Shown here: positions 49,292 through 58,968 of the stretch, in pieces | Numbering within the stretch: the first letter of the stretch is position 1 | Layout: each line of letters opens with the position of its first letter | NCBI GenBank assembly: GCA_001766825.1 | Contig: LYOR01000003.1 | Location: 1-64,000, forward strand | DNA: 64,000 nucleotides | Direction of reading: 5' to 3' | Origin: Candidatus Syntropharchaeum butanivorans | GTDB lineage: Archaea > Halobacteriota > Syntropharchaeia > Syntropharchaeales > Syntropharchaeaceae | Notes under the pieces: generated by a model | Databases searched by the model: none | What the model saw: only the letters and a program-made list of their open reading frames with translations | What the model was told of the DNA's origin: nothing | Made by a program: the position numbers and the translations under genes

Positions 49292-49450
49292 ATGAGAAGG
49301 ATTGAAGTGAAGAAAGGTGATTTTGTGTTGAGGGAAGAAGTTGAAGTTGTTTTCGAGAAGAAAGTTACTCCTTTCGGTAATTCAGCGAAGGTTGATGTGC
49401 CAAAGAGGTATCTGGGGTGGAGAGCATATGTGATTGTTGTCAGGGATTGA
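49292..49450 (+). CDS. DUF2080 family transposase-associated protein (52 aa, not in ORF track)
   Basis: MRRIEVKKGDFVLREEVEVVFEKKVTPFGNSAKVDVPKRYLGWRAYVIVVRD. Confidence 0.75.
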   Translation: MRRIEVKKGDFVLREEVEVVFEKKVTPFGNSAKVDVPKRYLGWRAYVIVVRD

Positions 49451-49548
49451 GGGATTTTGTCCCAAAACCGCTGATAATACAAAGAAGAAAGAGAATATTA
49501 AATTCTCTAAAATCCTGTGGGATAATTCAGGTAAGTTCACTTTTATAG

Positions 49549-50046
49549 TTAAGTGCATAACATCATAAACTTATCACCCAGGAACTTCTCAATCCAGCTT
49601 TTTGCAAAAGATATTGATTCTGTAAGTTTTTTGAAAGCTTCAGCAATCGCTTCCTTCAGCTCTTTCACATTCAGTGGAGATCTCTCTGAAACTGCTCTTT
49701 TAACACTCTTCCAGACGTTCTCAATCGGATTCAGATCAGGAGAGTAAGGAGGTAGATAAACCAGCGAAATGTTCAGCTTCTCAGCCTCTTTCTTCACCTT
49801 CTTGGCATGATGTGTTCTGAAATTATCCAGAACGACTACAATTCTTTTCTCAGGATTTGCCTCCCTTATCCTTCTTAGAAACGCTGTAAAGTCTTCGGCT
49901 TTATTTTTCTCAGGAAATTCTATTAAGCTATCCCCATTTATACAATAGAACCCTGTGGCTTTGGCTTTAACGTAGGTGGCAACCCTCTTGAGAGGCTTAT
50001 CGAAGCTCCATAATCTTGCTGTGTTTGCATTCGCTTCGACTGCCAT
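49549..50046 (-). CDS. IS630 family transposase, C-terminal DDE portion
   Basis: Identical 165 aa to ORF at 216-713. Confidence 0.85.
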   Translation of the reverse strand: MAVEANANTARLWSFDKPLKRVATYVKAKATGFYCINGDSLIEFPEKNKAEDFTAFLRRIREANPEKRIVVVLDNFRTHHAKKVKKEAEKLNISLVYLPPYSPDLNPIENVWKSVKRAVSERSPLNVKELKEAIAEAFKKLTESISFAKSWIEKFLGDKFMMLCT

Positions 50047-50278
50047 CTCATCGACGAATCCTATTACATCATCGCTAATTCCAGCCTCATCTAAGTTTTT
50101 TTAAAGTGTCTTCTGCATTATCCGGCTTCCTGTAATCCTTCTGACAGGGCGTACCTCATTCCAAACGATTTCAGGATTCTTTTGACCTGCCACGAAGAAT
50201 AACTAACTCCAAATTCTGCTTCAATGAGTTCCTGAACTTCCTTCGTCGTCCAGGAATCCTTCTCCTTGAGCATTTCTC

Positions 50279-50497
50279 TTAGCTATTGGAGTTCCATCTC
50301 TTAAGCCATGTGTAGCCTGTAGCTTTAGTGACCCCAACCAGGTCGGCAGCTTTCTCAACACTCATTCCTCTGTAGAGGTATCTTATGAAGTATAATCTTT
50401 TGAGGACTCTTGTATCCTTTTCAAGCCCCTTGATCATTTTATCGAGTTCTTCTGCCGGTAGATGCTTTACAACTTCGTAAACTCGCTTTCTTCCCAT
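50279..50497 (-). CDS. IS630 transposase N-terminal HTH portion
   Basis: MSVEKAADLVGVTKATGYTWLKRWN helix-turn-helix. Confidence 0.8.
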   Translation of the reverse strand: MGRKRVYEVVKHLPAEELDKMIKGLEKDTRVLKRLYFIRYLYRGMSVEKAADLVGVTKATGYTWLKRWNSNS

Positions 50498-50505
50498 GTA
50501 TTTTA

Positions 50506-51138
50506 TTGTTTTGTTTTAGTATAAATAGTTTTGCTTGGGATAATAAAATTTTGGGTTATGTTCTTGGAGAATTTATAGGAATAGGAAGAAATAGGAAGTT
50601 TGGGAAAAGTTTAGAGGAAATGATGAACATCTATAGATCTGAAATCTCAAAAAAGTGCGGTTTAATCCACTTTAAATACGACTCAAAAAAGGATGAATTA
50701 TTTGATCCGCTAACTTTTGATGAGTGGATATTCGCAGAGATATATCTTGAAGGAGACGCTAAAAGCCAAGATGGAAAAGAGTTAGGCAAACAAAGCTTAA
50801 GAAAAATTATAACGCTATCTGGAGACGAGTGTGTATCACAGTTTGGTGGCTTGCCAGACTTAGACTTACATCCAGTTTTTACAAAAATAGATAAGATCGA
50901 ATATAAAGCTCCTTTCTTTGAGATGCTTCTATTTACTCAAATGGCGAGTTATTCCATACGATACAATATGTCGCTAAAAGATGCCATTCATTATTGCTAT
51001 GCTAAATGGGAGAACGTTAATAGGATAATAACCACAGACGAGAATTTTCTAAAAGTCCAAAAGAATCAAGATTATAATGATATACCAATCCAACATCCTA
51101 AAGAAATCATCGAAAAATGTAATCTCGAAAATGAATAA
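50506..51138 (+). pseudogene. Probable 5'-truncated gene, possibly PIN-like
   Basis: Frame begins inside the IS end with TTG; C-terminal ITTDENFLKVQKNQDYNDIPIQHPKEII resembles PIN-domain ends. Confidence 0.4.
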
Positions 51139-51181
51139 AAAGTGAGTTTAGCAGATTTCATTTGAAGATCTCATAACCCTC

Positions 51182-52231
51182 TCAATACCTCAACACCGCC
51201 CCAATCCCCCCAAGCCCCTTCAACCGCTTACCTGGCTCAAACTCACTGCTGAAGATGACAACCCTCCCCCCGGTATTCTCAACCAGCTTGATTAAATCAT
51301 CAAGATCTTCGCCCCCCTCGATCCTGCTCTCTCTGAGAATCTCATCAAGGATTAGAAGGGTCTTAACAGCCCCAATCTCAGCCTTGCTCCGCACCTCATC
51401 AAAGCCATAAGCTGCCTTGCCCTCAAGTGCAACCTCTCTCAAGAACTCCTCGATGAGTTCAGCCTCTTCTGCGACCCTGAAGGAAGATGCGATCTCAAGA
51501 ACCCCACTTTTTCCTTTCCGAAGCACCTCCTGGTACCCTGATGGGCCCACAGACTGCGTATCAAGCACGGTGAGCTTTGATGAAAGCTCTTGATCCTGAG
51601 CCCTAAGGCGGGCCACAAACTCATCCTTCACAAACCCAGGTCCCGCAACAACAAGAAGATCAAACTCAGCCGGTATCTGCCTCAGATGGCCCATGACCTC
51701 ATCGAAGAAGTCCTTACCTCTACTGTCATCTCTCCTCTTCCTCCTTGACCCTGTGCATGTGAATAGCTCCTCCACCCCAAACTCACATAACTTCCCGCAT
51801 GATGCGTAACCTTCCTCTATCGTAAGGATGAGGATGTTTGACCTTGAAGAGCTCTCGACAGCTTCTTTTATCCGCTCAAGCTGATCCTTTCTCCATAATT
51901 TGGTTATCTTCAGGTTATCACCAGGCTCGATGTTGAGCGTGTGGTAGGAGCCGGACTCTCCCCCCTCCTCGATTACACCATGTATCCTCAGACGGTTTGA
52001 AAACCTGTGAAGCTCAACACCCTCAACCCGGACCCCGAGATACACCGGTTTCTTCTCCCGCTTCTCAGACCGGATCTTATCAGAGATCTCCTCCATCCTT
52101 CTGTATGTCAACGCGTGGACGAGATCTCCTGGCTCAACGATGTACTTGAGATGCCAGAGATCATCGAGTGACTCAGCCAGAAGCTTTATCTCTCCCTCCC
52201 CTCGTTTCAACCGCTCCTCAAGTATCTTCAC
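51182..52231 (-). CDS. pelA: mRNA surveillance protein Pelota
   Basis: LAESLDDLWHLKYIVEPGDLVHALTYRR; LTIEEGYASCGKLCEFGVEEL; VVAGPGFVKDEF. Confidence 0.93.
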   Translation of the reverse strand: MKILEERLKRGEGEIKLLAESLDDLWHLKYIVEPGDLVHALTYRRMEEISDKIRSEKREKKPVYLGVRVEGVELHRFSNRLRIHGVIEEGGESGSYHTLNIEPGDNLKITKLWRKDQLERIKEAVESSSRSNILILTIEEGYASCGKLCEFGVEELFTCTGSRRKRRDDSRGKDFFDEVMGHLRQIPAEFDLLVVAGPGFVKDEFVARLRAQDQELSSKLTVLDTQSVGPSGYQEVLRKGKSGVLEIASSFRVAEEAELIEEFLREVALEGKAAYGFDEVRSKAEIGAVKTLLILDEILRESRIEGGEDLDDLIKLVENTGGRVVIFSSEFEPGKRLKGLGGIGAVLRY

Positions 52232-52257
52232 AGATCACACCGCTTAGAACTTAAAGG

Positions 52258-53310
52258 ATGAGGCCTAAAAGGTTTATCATGCGCATCCTTGCCGTTGATA
52301 TCGGGATGGGAACCCAGGATATCATGGTCGTGGATGATGCCGCCTCACCGCTTGAAGGGTCTTACAAGCTCGTGCTTCCATCCCCTACTCGCTACTTTGC
52401 AGAAATGATCAGGTCTGTCAGGGACGATATTCTCATATATGGTGATACGATGGGTGGAGGTCCTATTGCGCGGGCAATCATCGATCATCTCAGGCGATAC
52501 AGGGTCTACATGACACCGGATGCTGCAAGAACGATAAGAGACGATCTCTCCCGCGTTGAGAAACTCGGGGTCACGATCATACCTGAGAAGGAGATTGACA
52601 ATCTCAGATGCAAGCGGATTAAGATCTCAGATATTGACCTTGAGAGGTTAGAACCCCAGCTTGCGGCATTTGGGATTGATACATCCTTTGATGTTGTTGC
52701 TGTCGCCGTCCAGGACCATGGTGTTGCACCACCTGGTGTCAGCGATCGTGAGCACAGGTTCACCATCTTCAAGGAGCTTCTTGAGTCAACAAGAAGAATT
52801 GAAGAGGTTTCACACTTCAACGAGGTGAAAGGAAACTTCAGCAGGATGAAATCTATTCTTAATCGCATTAAATCACGCTTTGATGGTGATATTCTCCTGA
52901 TGGATACAGGTATTGCAGCAGCACTTGGGAGCCTGGTAGATGGTCGAATGAAAGGAGTTAGCCGATCTATTGCTGTTAACATTGGAAACGGTCACACCTT
53001 AGCTGTAACAATCAAAAATCGTGAGATTTGTGGGTTCTTCGAACACCACACGCGGATGATAGACCGGGATAAGCTCCGCCGCTTCATTGACCACCTGATA
53101 GATGGTAGTATAACCTTTGAGGAGGTATTTGAGGATGGAGGGCATGGGGCACTCCTCTTTGAGCCGGTTGAGCCGGAAGTTACGACAATAACCGGTCCAA
53201 AGAGGTATCTGATGGAAGGAGTGGGGCTTCATGTCGCACCCGCTGGTGACATGATGATGGCAGGCCCTGTGGGTCTTATAGAGGCTGTAAGGTACAGGTT
53301 GGGGTTATGA
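52258..53310 (+). CDS. DUF1786 family protein
   Basis: ILAVDIGMGTQDIMVVDDAA; VQDHGVAPPGVSDREHRF; NIGNGHTLA. Confidence 0.78.
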   Translation: MRPKRFIMRILAVDIGMGTQDIMVVDDAASPLEGSYKLVLPSPTRYFAEMIRSVRDDILIYGDTMGGGPIARAIIDHLRRYRVYMTPDAARTIRDDLSRVEKLGVTIIPEKEIDNLRCKRIKISDIDLERLEPQLAAFGIDTSFDVVAVAVQDHGVAPPGVSDREHRFTIFKELLESTRRIEEVSHFNEVKGNFSRMKSILNRIKSRFDGDILLMDTGIAAALGSLVDGRMKGVSRSIAVNIGNGHTLAVTIKNREICGFFEHHTRMIDRDKLRRFIDHLIDGSITFEEVFEDGGHGALLFEPVEPEVTTITGPKRYLMEGVGLHVAPAGDMMMAGPVGLIEAVRYRLGL

Positions 53311-54686
53311 TGGAAGCTGAAAGAGCGATAAAGACGGTAATTGAGATGGGTGCAGAATATGTGGATGTACGGATTGAACGGGAAAGAAGTACAGTGATTG
53401 AGATGAAAGATGGTGTTCTCCGGGATGCAACGGTGGGGCTGGACCTCGGCGCGGGCATACGGGTGCTCTTCGATGGTTCATGGGGGTTTTACACGACAAA
53501 CGACATTTCAAAGCTTAAGGATGGAGTTTTAAAGGCCTTTAAGCTTGCAAAGGCACACAAGAATGAAAAAAAGGTGAAAATTCTCCCTTCCGAGCCTCTA
53601 CGTGAGGAGTTCGTCCTCAGGGTAAGGGAGCCGGTCGAAGATGTCGGGATCGATGAGAAGATATCACTGATTGAAGGCGCCCATAAGGCGCTTAAGATGG
53701 AAGATGAGCGGATTAAGAATGCCTCGGTCCATTACAGAGATAGTGTAATAGAGAGGGAATTTTTAAGCTCTGATGGCTCGGATATACGGATGCACCTCTG
53801 TTATATCTCTATGGGGCTTCGTGCCGTTGCATCAGAGGGAGGAGATCTCCAGGAGGCGCAGGAAAGACTCGGTGCATTCACGGGCTTTGAGCTTATAAGA
53901 GATAGGGATCTTGAAGAGGTTGCAGGAGCGGTTACAAGACGTGCCTTGAGGTTACTTGATGCAAGGACCCCTCCTGCCGGAAAACTCCCAATCGTGATGG
54001 ATGGTAAGCTTCTCGGGGTCTTTGTTCATGAGGCACTCGGCCATGCAGCAGAGGCTGATCTTGTCATCGCGGGGGAGTCAATCCTCTCTGGCAGGATCGG
54101 TGAGAAGATAGGATCAGAGGTCCTCAGGATCTATGACGACCCCTCAATACCCCACACGCATGGATACTACCCGTTCGATGATGAGGGGGTGAGATCGAGG
54201 AGGACGGCGATCATCGAGGACGGCATCCTGAAATCATACCTCCAGACCAGATCGAGTGCTGCAGAGCTTGGAATGAGTCCGACGGCGAATGCAAGGGCAG
54301 AGGATTACTCCCAGGTTCCAATCGCAAGAATGAGTAATATCCTAATTGAGCAGGGTGATTTTGGGTTCGAGGAGCTCATCGAGGATATAAAAATGGGTAT
54401 ATATGCAAAAGGGATGCGCGGGGGTCAGGTAGATACGGTCGGTGGAAACTTCCAGTTTACAGCAGAGGAGGCGTTCCTGATCCTGGATGGTGAGCTCAGG
54501 GAATCGATAAGAAACCTCTCACTTGCAGGGAGTACCCTTGAGGTACTCCGTAAGATCGATGGACTCGGTAAGGAGGTGACAGGATCGATCGGCTTCTGTG
54601 GGAAAAACGGACAGCATGTTCCTGTATCAGAGTCAGGTCCTGATGCAAGGGTCTCTGAGATGCTGGTAGGTGGTATCAATGCTTGA
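53307..54686 (+). CDS. tldD: TldD metalloprotease-family protein with intact motif
   Basis: FVHEALGHAAEADLV (HExxxH); GFCGKNGQHVPVSESGP. Confidence 0.92.
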   Translation: MMEAERAIKTVIEMGAEYVDVRIERERSTVIEMKDGVLRDATVGLDLGAGIRVLFDGSWGFYTTNDISKLKDGVLKAFKLAKAHKNEKKVKILPSEPLREEFVLRVREPVEDVGIDEKISLIEGAHKALKMEDERIKNASVHYRDSVIEREFLSSDGSDIRMHLCYISMGLRAVASEGGDLQEAQERLGAFTGFELIRDRDLEEVAGAVTRRALRLLDARTPPAGKLPIVMDGKLLGVFVHEALGHAAEADLVIAGESILSGRIGEKIGSEVLRIYDDPSIPHTHGYYPFDDEGVRSRRTAIIEDGILKSYLQTRSSAAELGMSPTANARAEDYSQVPIARMSNILIEQGDFGFEELIEDIKMGIYAKGMRGGQVDTVGGNFQFTAEEAFLILDGELRESIRNLSLAGSTLEVLRKIDGLGKEVTGSIGFCGKNGQHVPVSESGPDARVSEMLVGGINA

Positions 54687-55986
54687 TGTGATGGAGAGGG
54701 GTCTTGCGGCCCTGATGAGAGAGGGGTATGAGGGTGAGGCATTCGGGATGAGAACAAGGTTCACATCGATCAGGATCGAGGATGGGAGGATAAGTGGCCT
54801 TGATGGCGGGGAGGTCCTCGGTATCGGTATCAGGTGTGCAATCTCTGGGAAGGTTGGCTTCTCATACACAACAGATCCTCAAAGGATTGAAGGCTGTGTA
54901 AAGGAGGCGATTAAGCTTGCAAAGGTGGCAGGATCTGATTTCAGAGGCTTTCCAGATAGATCGAGTGATTACCCATCTGTTGATGGGATATTTGACCCGG
55001 ATATTCTGGAATTTGATCCTGATAGGGGAGTTGAGTATGCCACGATGCTGATAGATGCAGCAAAGGAGGTTGATGGACGTATCGATGTGACAGGCGGGGA
55101 ATTCAGCGTGTCTTCAGCCTCATCATGGATTGTAAACTCAAACGGTGTTGAGGTATGCGAGAACTCAACCTCGGTTGGAGCCTCGGTAAGTGTAGCACTT
55201 GGAGAGGTTGCAGCATGGCAGGAGCAGGAGGCGAGGCTTCTTGCCATGATCGATTGTGAACGGATCGGAAGAGAGGCGGCTTTGCTTGCTGTTCGCTCCC
55301 AGAACCCGGTGAAGATTGAGACCGGTATAAGACCTGTGATCCTGATGCCAGCTGCAATCTCAAGCCTTCTCTCTTATACAACAATAAACCACCTTCTTGC
55401 CGAGAGTGTCCAGGAGATGCGATCCCCGTACAGGGACAAGGTGGGAGAAGAGGTAATGTCGCCCCTGTTATCGATAACCGATGATGGAAGACTCAACAAT
55501 GGGGTTGGAAGTGGCATATTTGATGGAGAAGGGGTCCCGACACAGCGGACCGTTCTTGTTGAAGAGGGTGTACTCAAGGGTTTCCTGTACGATACATACA
55601 CGGCCAGAAAAGACGGCGTTGAAAGCACAGGTAACGCAACGAGGACATTTGATACCACACCTGCTGTCGGTCCAACAAACTTCATCATAGAACCTGGCAC
55701 GGCGTCAGGGGAGGATCTCATCACCGAGGTGCAGGATGGTATCCTTGTCACAGATCTTATAGGGGCACACACAGCCTCCAGGACATCTGGTGAGTTTTCA
55801 CTCCTTGTTCACAACGGTTTCAGGATAGAGAGTGGAGAGATGACCGATCCTATCAGGCAGGTGATGATCTCAGGATCGACCGTGGATCTATTGAGGAATG
55901 TCAGTCTCATCGGATCTGATACCAGGCAGTACGGTGCGGTCGTATCACCTTCCATACTATTTGAGGATGTCCAGGTCACCCAGTAG
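54670..55986 (+). CDS. pmbA: PmbA/TldE-family protein
   Basis: FDGEGVPTQRTVLVEEGVLKGFLYDTYTARKDG; VQDGILVTDLIGAHTASRTSGEFS. Confidence 0.9.
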   Translation: MVSMLDVMERGLAALMREGYEGEAFGMRTRFTSIRIEDGRISGLDGGEVLGIGIRCAISGKVGFSYTTDPQRIEGCVKEAIKLAKVAGSDFRGFPDRSSDYPSVDGIFDPDILEFDPDRGVEYATMLIDAAKEVDGRIDVTGGEFSVSSASSWIVNSNGVEVCENSTSVGASVSVALGEVAAWQEQEARLLAMIDCERIGREAALLAVRSQNPVKIETGIRPVILMPAAISSLLSYTTINHLLAESVQEMRSPYRDKVGEEVMSPLLSITDDGRLNNGVGSGIFDGEGVPTQRTVLVEEGVLKGFLYDTYTARKDGVESTGNATRTFDTTPAVGPTNFIIEPGTASGEDLITEVQDGILVTDLIGAHTASRTSGEFSLLVHNGFRIESGEMTDPIRQVMISGSTVDLLRNVSLIGSDTRQYGAVVSPSILFEDVQVTQ

Positions 55987-56176
55987 AGAGAACTTTGAAA
56001 ACCCCATCTCCAGACCCCATCAGATTAGCAAGAGGAGTAAGATATTTCTGACCTAAGCATACGAAAAGACTAACCTGCAGAGATAGATTCATTGCACAGA
56101 AAAGAAAAAACAGGGGCAATGAAGGGGGATGTAGAACTAAATCAAAATACCAAACGATGGGTTGCACACCACTATC

Positions 56177-56992
56177 CTAAACTGGAATCCACCCCTCTAT
56201 CTCATCAAGCACCTTCCAGCTCCCGCTGACAAGATCCTCCTCGATCTCGCGGAATCTGAAGAGGACATCGGTGAACTTTGCCTCTTCTTCATCACTCTCT
56301 GGTCCTACGAGCGAGTAGTATATGTAAACAGATCCATTTCTCGATTCAATCCCGAAGTAATCCCGTTCAAAGAACCCTGCGAACTTAGAGAGGATTGGAG
56401 TACATTTATCCCGCACAATCGGGATGAAATGCCCATTTGTTCCAAATAGTGCTTCAATTTCAACCTCTTCAAGATCAATCCACAGCCCTATCGAGTTTAT
56501 ATCATAATCAAGATTCCCTTTTAGATCTGTCAGCTTCTTTATCCTGAATATGCAGAACGGGGGTTCTTCCCCCTCCATCTCCTCCCGGTATGCCTCAATT
56601 ATGATCCGATTTGTGAAGATTATCTGGACGAAGCATCCATCATCTCCATCCTCCCTGAGGAGTATTGATTCGACCTCCCATCCGAAGTACCCCTCGACCT
56701 CCTCTTTTTCGCACCCACCCCCTATCATGACATTGAGCCTATCGAGGATGTCCCCCATCCTCAGCATATCAAGTTTCCTTATCTCAATCATCCCTTTTCT
56801 TATTGCAACGGTGATGTCAGCAGTTGGCATATCACATGGACTCATCGGTGAGAACTCCTTAACCGCCCAGTCAAACAGCTCTTTATACCGTGATTTATCC
56901 TCCCACTGGTAACTAAGAAGCTTCTTCAGGCATCTATCCGGCATACCAAAATAGGTGTTGCCCATTGGGGTTATAAATGCAAGGATATACAT
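56177..56992 (-). CDS. Hypothetical protein
   Basis: 271 aa ORF with coherent codon usage; no family recognised. Confidence 0.5.
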   Translation of the reverse strand: MYILAFITPMGNTYFGMPDRCLKKLLSYQWEDKSRYKELFDWAVKEFSPMSPCDMPTADITVAIRKGMIEIRKLDMLRMGDILDRLNVMIGGGCEKEEVEGYFGWEVESILLREDGDDGCFVQIIFTNRIIIEAYREEMEGEEPPFCIFRIKKLTDLKGNLDYDINSIGLWIDLEEVEIEALFGTNGHFIPIVRDKCTPILSKFAGFFERDYFGIESRNGSVYIYYSLVGPESDEEEAKFTDVLFRFREIEEDLVSGSWKVLDEIEGWIPV

Positions 56993-57048
56993 AGTAATTA
57001 TACTCCCACATGCTAATATTTATCTCTTTTTACAACAAGTCATCCCTA

Positions 57049-57879
57049 ATGAGGTTATCGGTTGTCTACCGAGACACGATCGATGTGGATAGTATCAGAA
57101 GGATCGTGGATCTTGGAGTACATGAGATCATGATCGATGCGACCCGCGGGCTTGGTGTGATCAGAGAGGCGGCCTCAATCACAGACGAGATCGGTGTACC
57201 CCTGAACGTGCTCATGGATAGTTCATGCTTCGGTGCAAGCCACCTGATACCAGGTGGGTATGAGACATACCACGGCTACCTTGAGCGACTTGAGATGATG
57301 GGGGTCGGGGCGGTGACGCTCACAGAGGCGTACCTGATCGATATGGTGAAGAACGAGTTTACCATGGATGTTGTGGCATCAAACATCCTCTCGGTTACAA
57401 CGATCGCAAAGGCGAGGTATCTCGAGGGGCTCGGTGTCGATAGGATCATCCTGGATCCTGATATAAACCACGATCTCGAGCTTCTCTGTCGTATAAAAGA
57501 GACCGTGAGCTGTGATCTGATTTTGCTTGTAAATGAGGGATGTATAAAGGGTTGCCCATTTAAAAATGCTCATAACAACCTCATATCGCATCTCGAGGGT
57601 GCAAAGCCTGTGCCGAAGATTGAGTCTGACTACTACAGCACGTGGTGCATCTCGAAGAAGCGGAATAACCCGATACTCATTCATGACTCAGGCTGGATCA
57701 AGCCGGAGGATATTGAAAAGTACATTGATATCGGCTTTGATAACTTTATGATCGGTGCCTATCGGGGAAGGTGCCCGCTAAACTGGACCCTCTCTGTTGT
57801 TGAGGCCTACAGGAGCCGGAGGTTTGAGGGGGACCCGGTCAATATCCTTACAACACCACTTGAGGGTCGTGATGCCTGA
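57049..57879 (+). CDS. Peptidase U32-like family protein
   Basis: TIM-barrel-like; VNEGCIKGCPFKNAHNNLISH; Cys pattern. Confidence 0.6.
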   Translation: MRLSVVYRDTIDVDSIRRIVDLGVHEIMIDATRGLGVIREAASITDEIGVPLNVLMDSSCFGASHLIPGGYETYHGYLERLEMMGVGAVTLTEAYLIDMVKNEFTMDVVASNILSVTTIAKARYLEGLGVDRIILDPDINHDLELLCRIKETVSCDLILLVNEGCIKGCPFKNAHNNLISHLEGAKPVPKIESDYYSTWCISKKRNNPILIHDSGWIKPEDIEKYIDIGFDNFMIGAYRGRCPLNWTLSVVEAYRSRRFEGDPVNILTTPLEGRDA

Positions 57880-58918
57880 GATGATCGATCTCTTAAGCTG
57901 CCTGAGGTGCGGCAGGTGTCGTGCCGTCTGTCCAACGCTTGAATCCCTGGGATGGGAGTCGATGGGGCCGAGGGGCAGGATCATGCTCTGTCTGGGTTAT
58001 CTTGAGGGCGCGGGTTGGATCGAGGGCGTCTCAGATAGCCTCTACACCTGCACAACCTGCGGAGCATGCTCGTTTATCTGTCCATCAGGGGTTGATGTCG
58101 ACTCGATTGTTGAGTACCTGCGGCGTGAGTACCTGAAAAGCCATAAAGATGGGCGTATCGAGGAGATGTATGAGGCGATAAGGATATATGGAAACCCGAT
58201 GGGTGACACCCGTTCCAGGTGGTGGTGGCTGGAGGGGGTTAATGGGATAACACTGCGAAGAAGGTCTGATATTATATACTTTGCCGGGTGTCTCCTATCT
58301 TACAGATCCCGGGAGGTTGCAGTATCAACCCTCAAGATACTTGCCGATTTTGGGGTGGCACTTCTTGAGGATGAGCGCTGCTGTGGTTCACCACTTCTGA
58401 GGCTCGGGGTGGAGAATCCTCCCACGATGGAGGATAACATCAGACAGATTGAAGAGAGCGGGGCAGAGCTCATCCTGACGAGCTGTCCCGGGTGCTACAT
58501 GACGCTTAAAAATGATTATAACCTTGATTGCAGTGTTATGCACACGGCAGAGTTCTTCTCCGAGCATCTTGACGAGATTGACCCCGGCAGACTCGGGATT
58601 ACCGTCACCTATCACGATCCCTGCCATCTTGCAAGGGGGGAGGGCGTAATTGAAGAGCCGAGAGCGGTGATTGAGCGAATATGCAAGTTGCGTGAGATGA
58701 AAAGGAATCGAGAGCTTTCAGGATGCTGTGGTGGGGGTGGAGGTGTCAGATCCGGTTACCATAACCTATCACGCGCAATTACAGTGAGAAGGCTTGAGGA
58801 TGTGCCCCCTGATGCGGATTTAATCGTTACAACATGTCCTTTATGCATCATAAACCTCAGTGATGGGGGAGGGAATGTCATCGACCTCGCCCAGCTCATC
58901 GAGCGATCAAAAATGTGA
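57872..58918 (+). CDS. HdrD/GlpC-like (Fe-S)-binding protein with two CCG domains
   Basis: CLRCGRCRAVCP, CTTCGACSFICP, CCGSPL...SCPGC, CHLARG...CCGGGGG...CPLC. Confidence 0.92.
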   Translation: MPEMIDLLSCLRCGRCRAVCPTLESLGWESMGPRGRIMLCLGYLEGAGWIEGVSDSLYTCTTCGACSFICPSGVDVDSIVEYLRREYLKSHKDGRIEEMYEAIRIYGNPMGDTRSRWWWLEGVNGITLRRRSDIIYFAGCLLSYRSREVAVSTLKILADFGVALLEDERCCGSPLLRLGVENPPTMEDNIRQIEESGAELILTSCPGCYMTLKNDYNLDCSVMHTAEFFSEHLDEIDPGRLGITVTYHDPCHLARGEGVIEEPRAVIERICKLREMKRNRELSGCCGGGGGVRSGYHNLSRAITVRRLEDVPPDADLIVTTCPLCIINLSDGGGNVIDLAQLIERSKM

Positions 58919-58968
58919 GCTATCCCAGGTGGGTATGTGGCTCTCTCACTTTATCAAAGTTTGGATGT

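Larger units (their letters stand above)
48551..49469. mobile_element. Decayed insertion sequence with terminal inverted repeats (ISNCY-like by inference)
   Basis: GGTTTTGGGACATAAT at 48551-48566 and inverse ATTTTGTCCCAAAACC at 49454-49469; transposase fragments on minus, DUF2080-like ORF on plus. Confidence 0.75.
49544..50523 (-). mobile_element. IS630-type insertion sequence, copy 2
   Basis: Reverse complement identical to 1-718; outer TA dinucleotides at both inferred ends. Confidence 0.88.
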
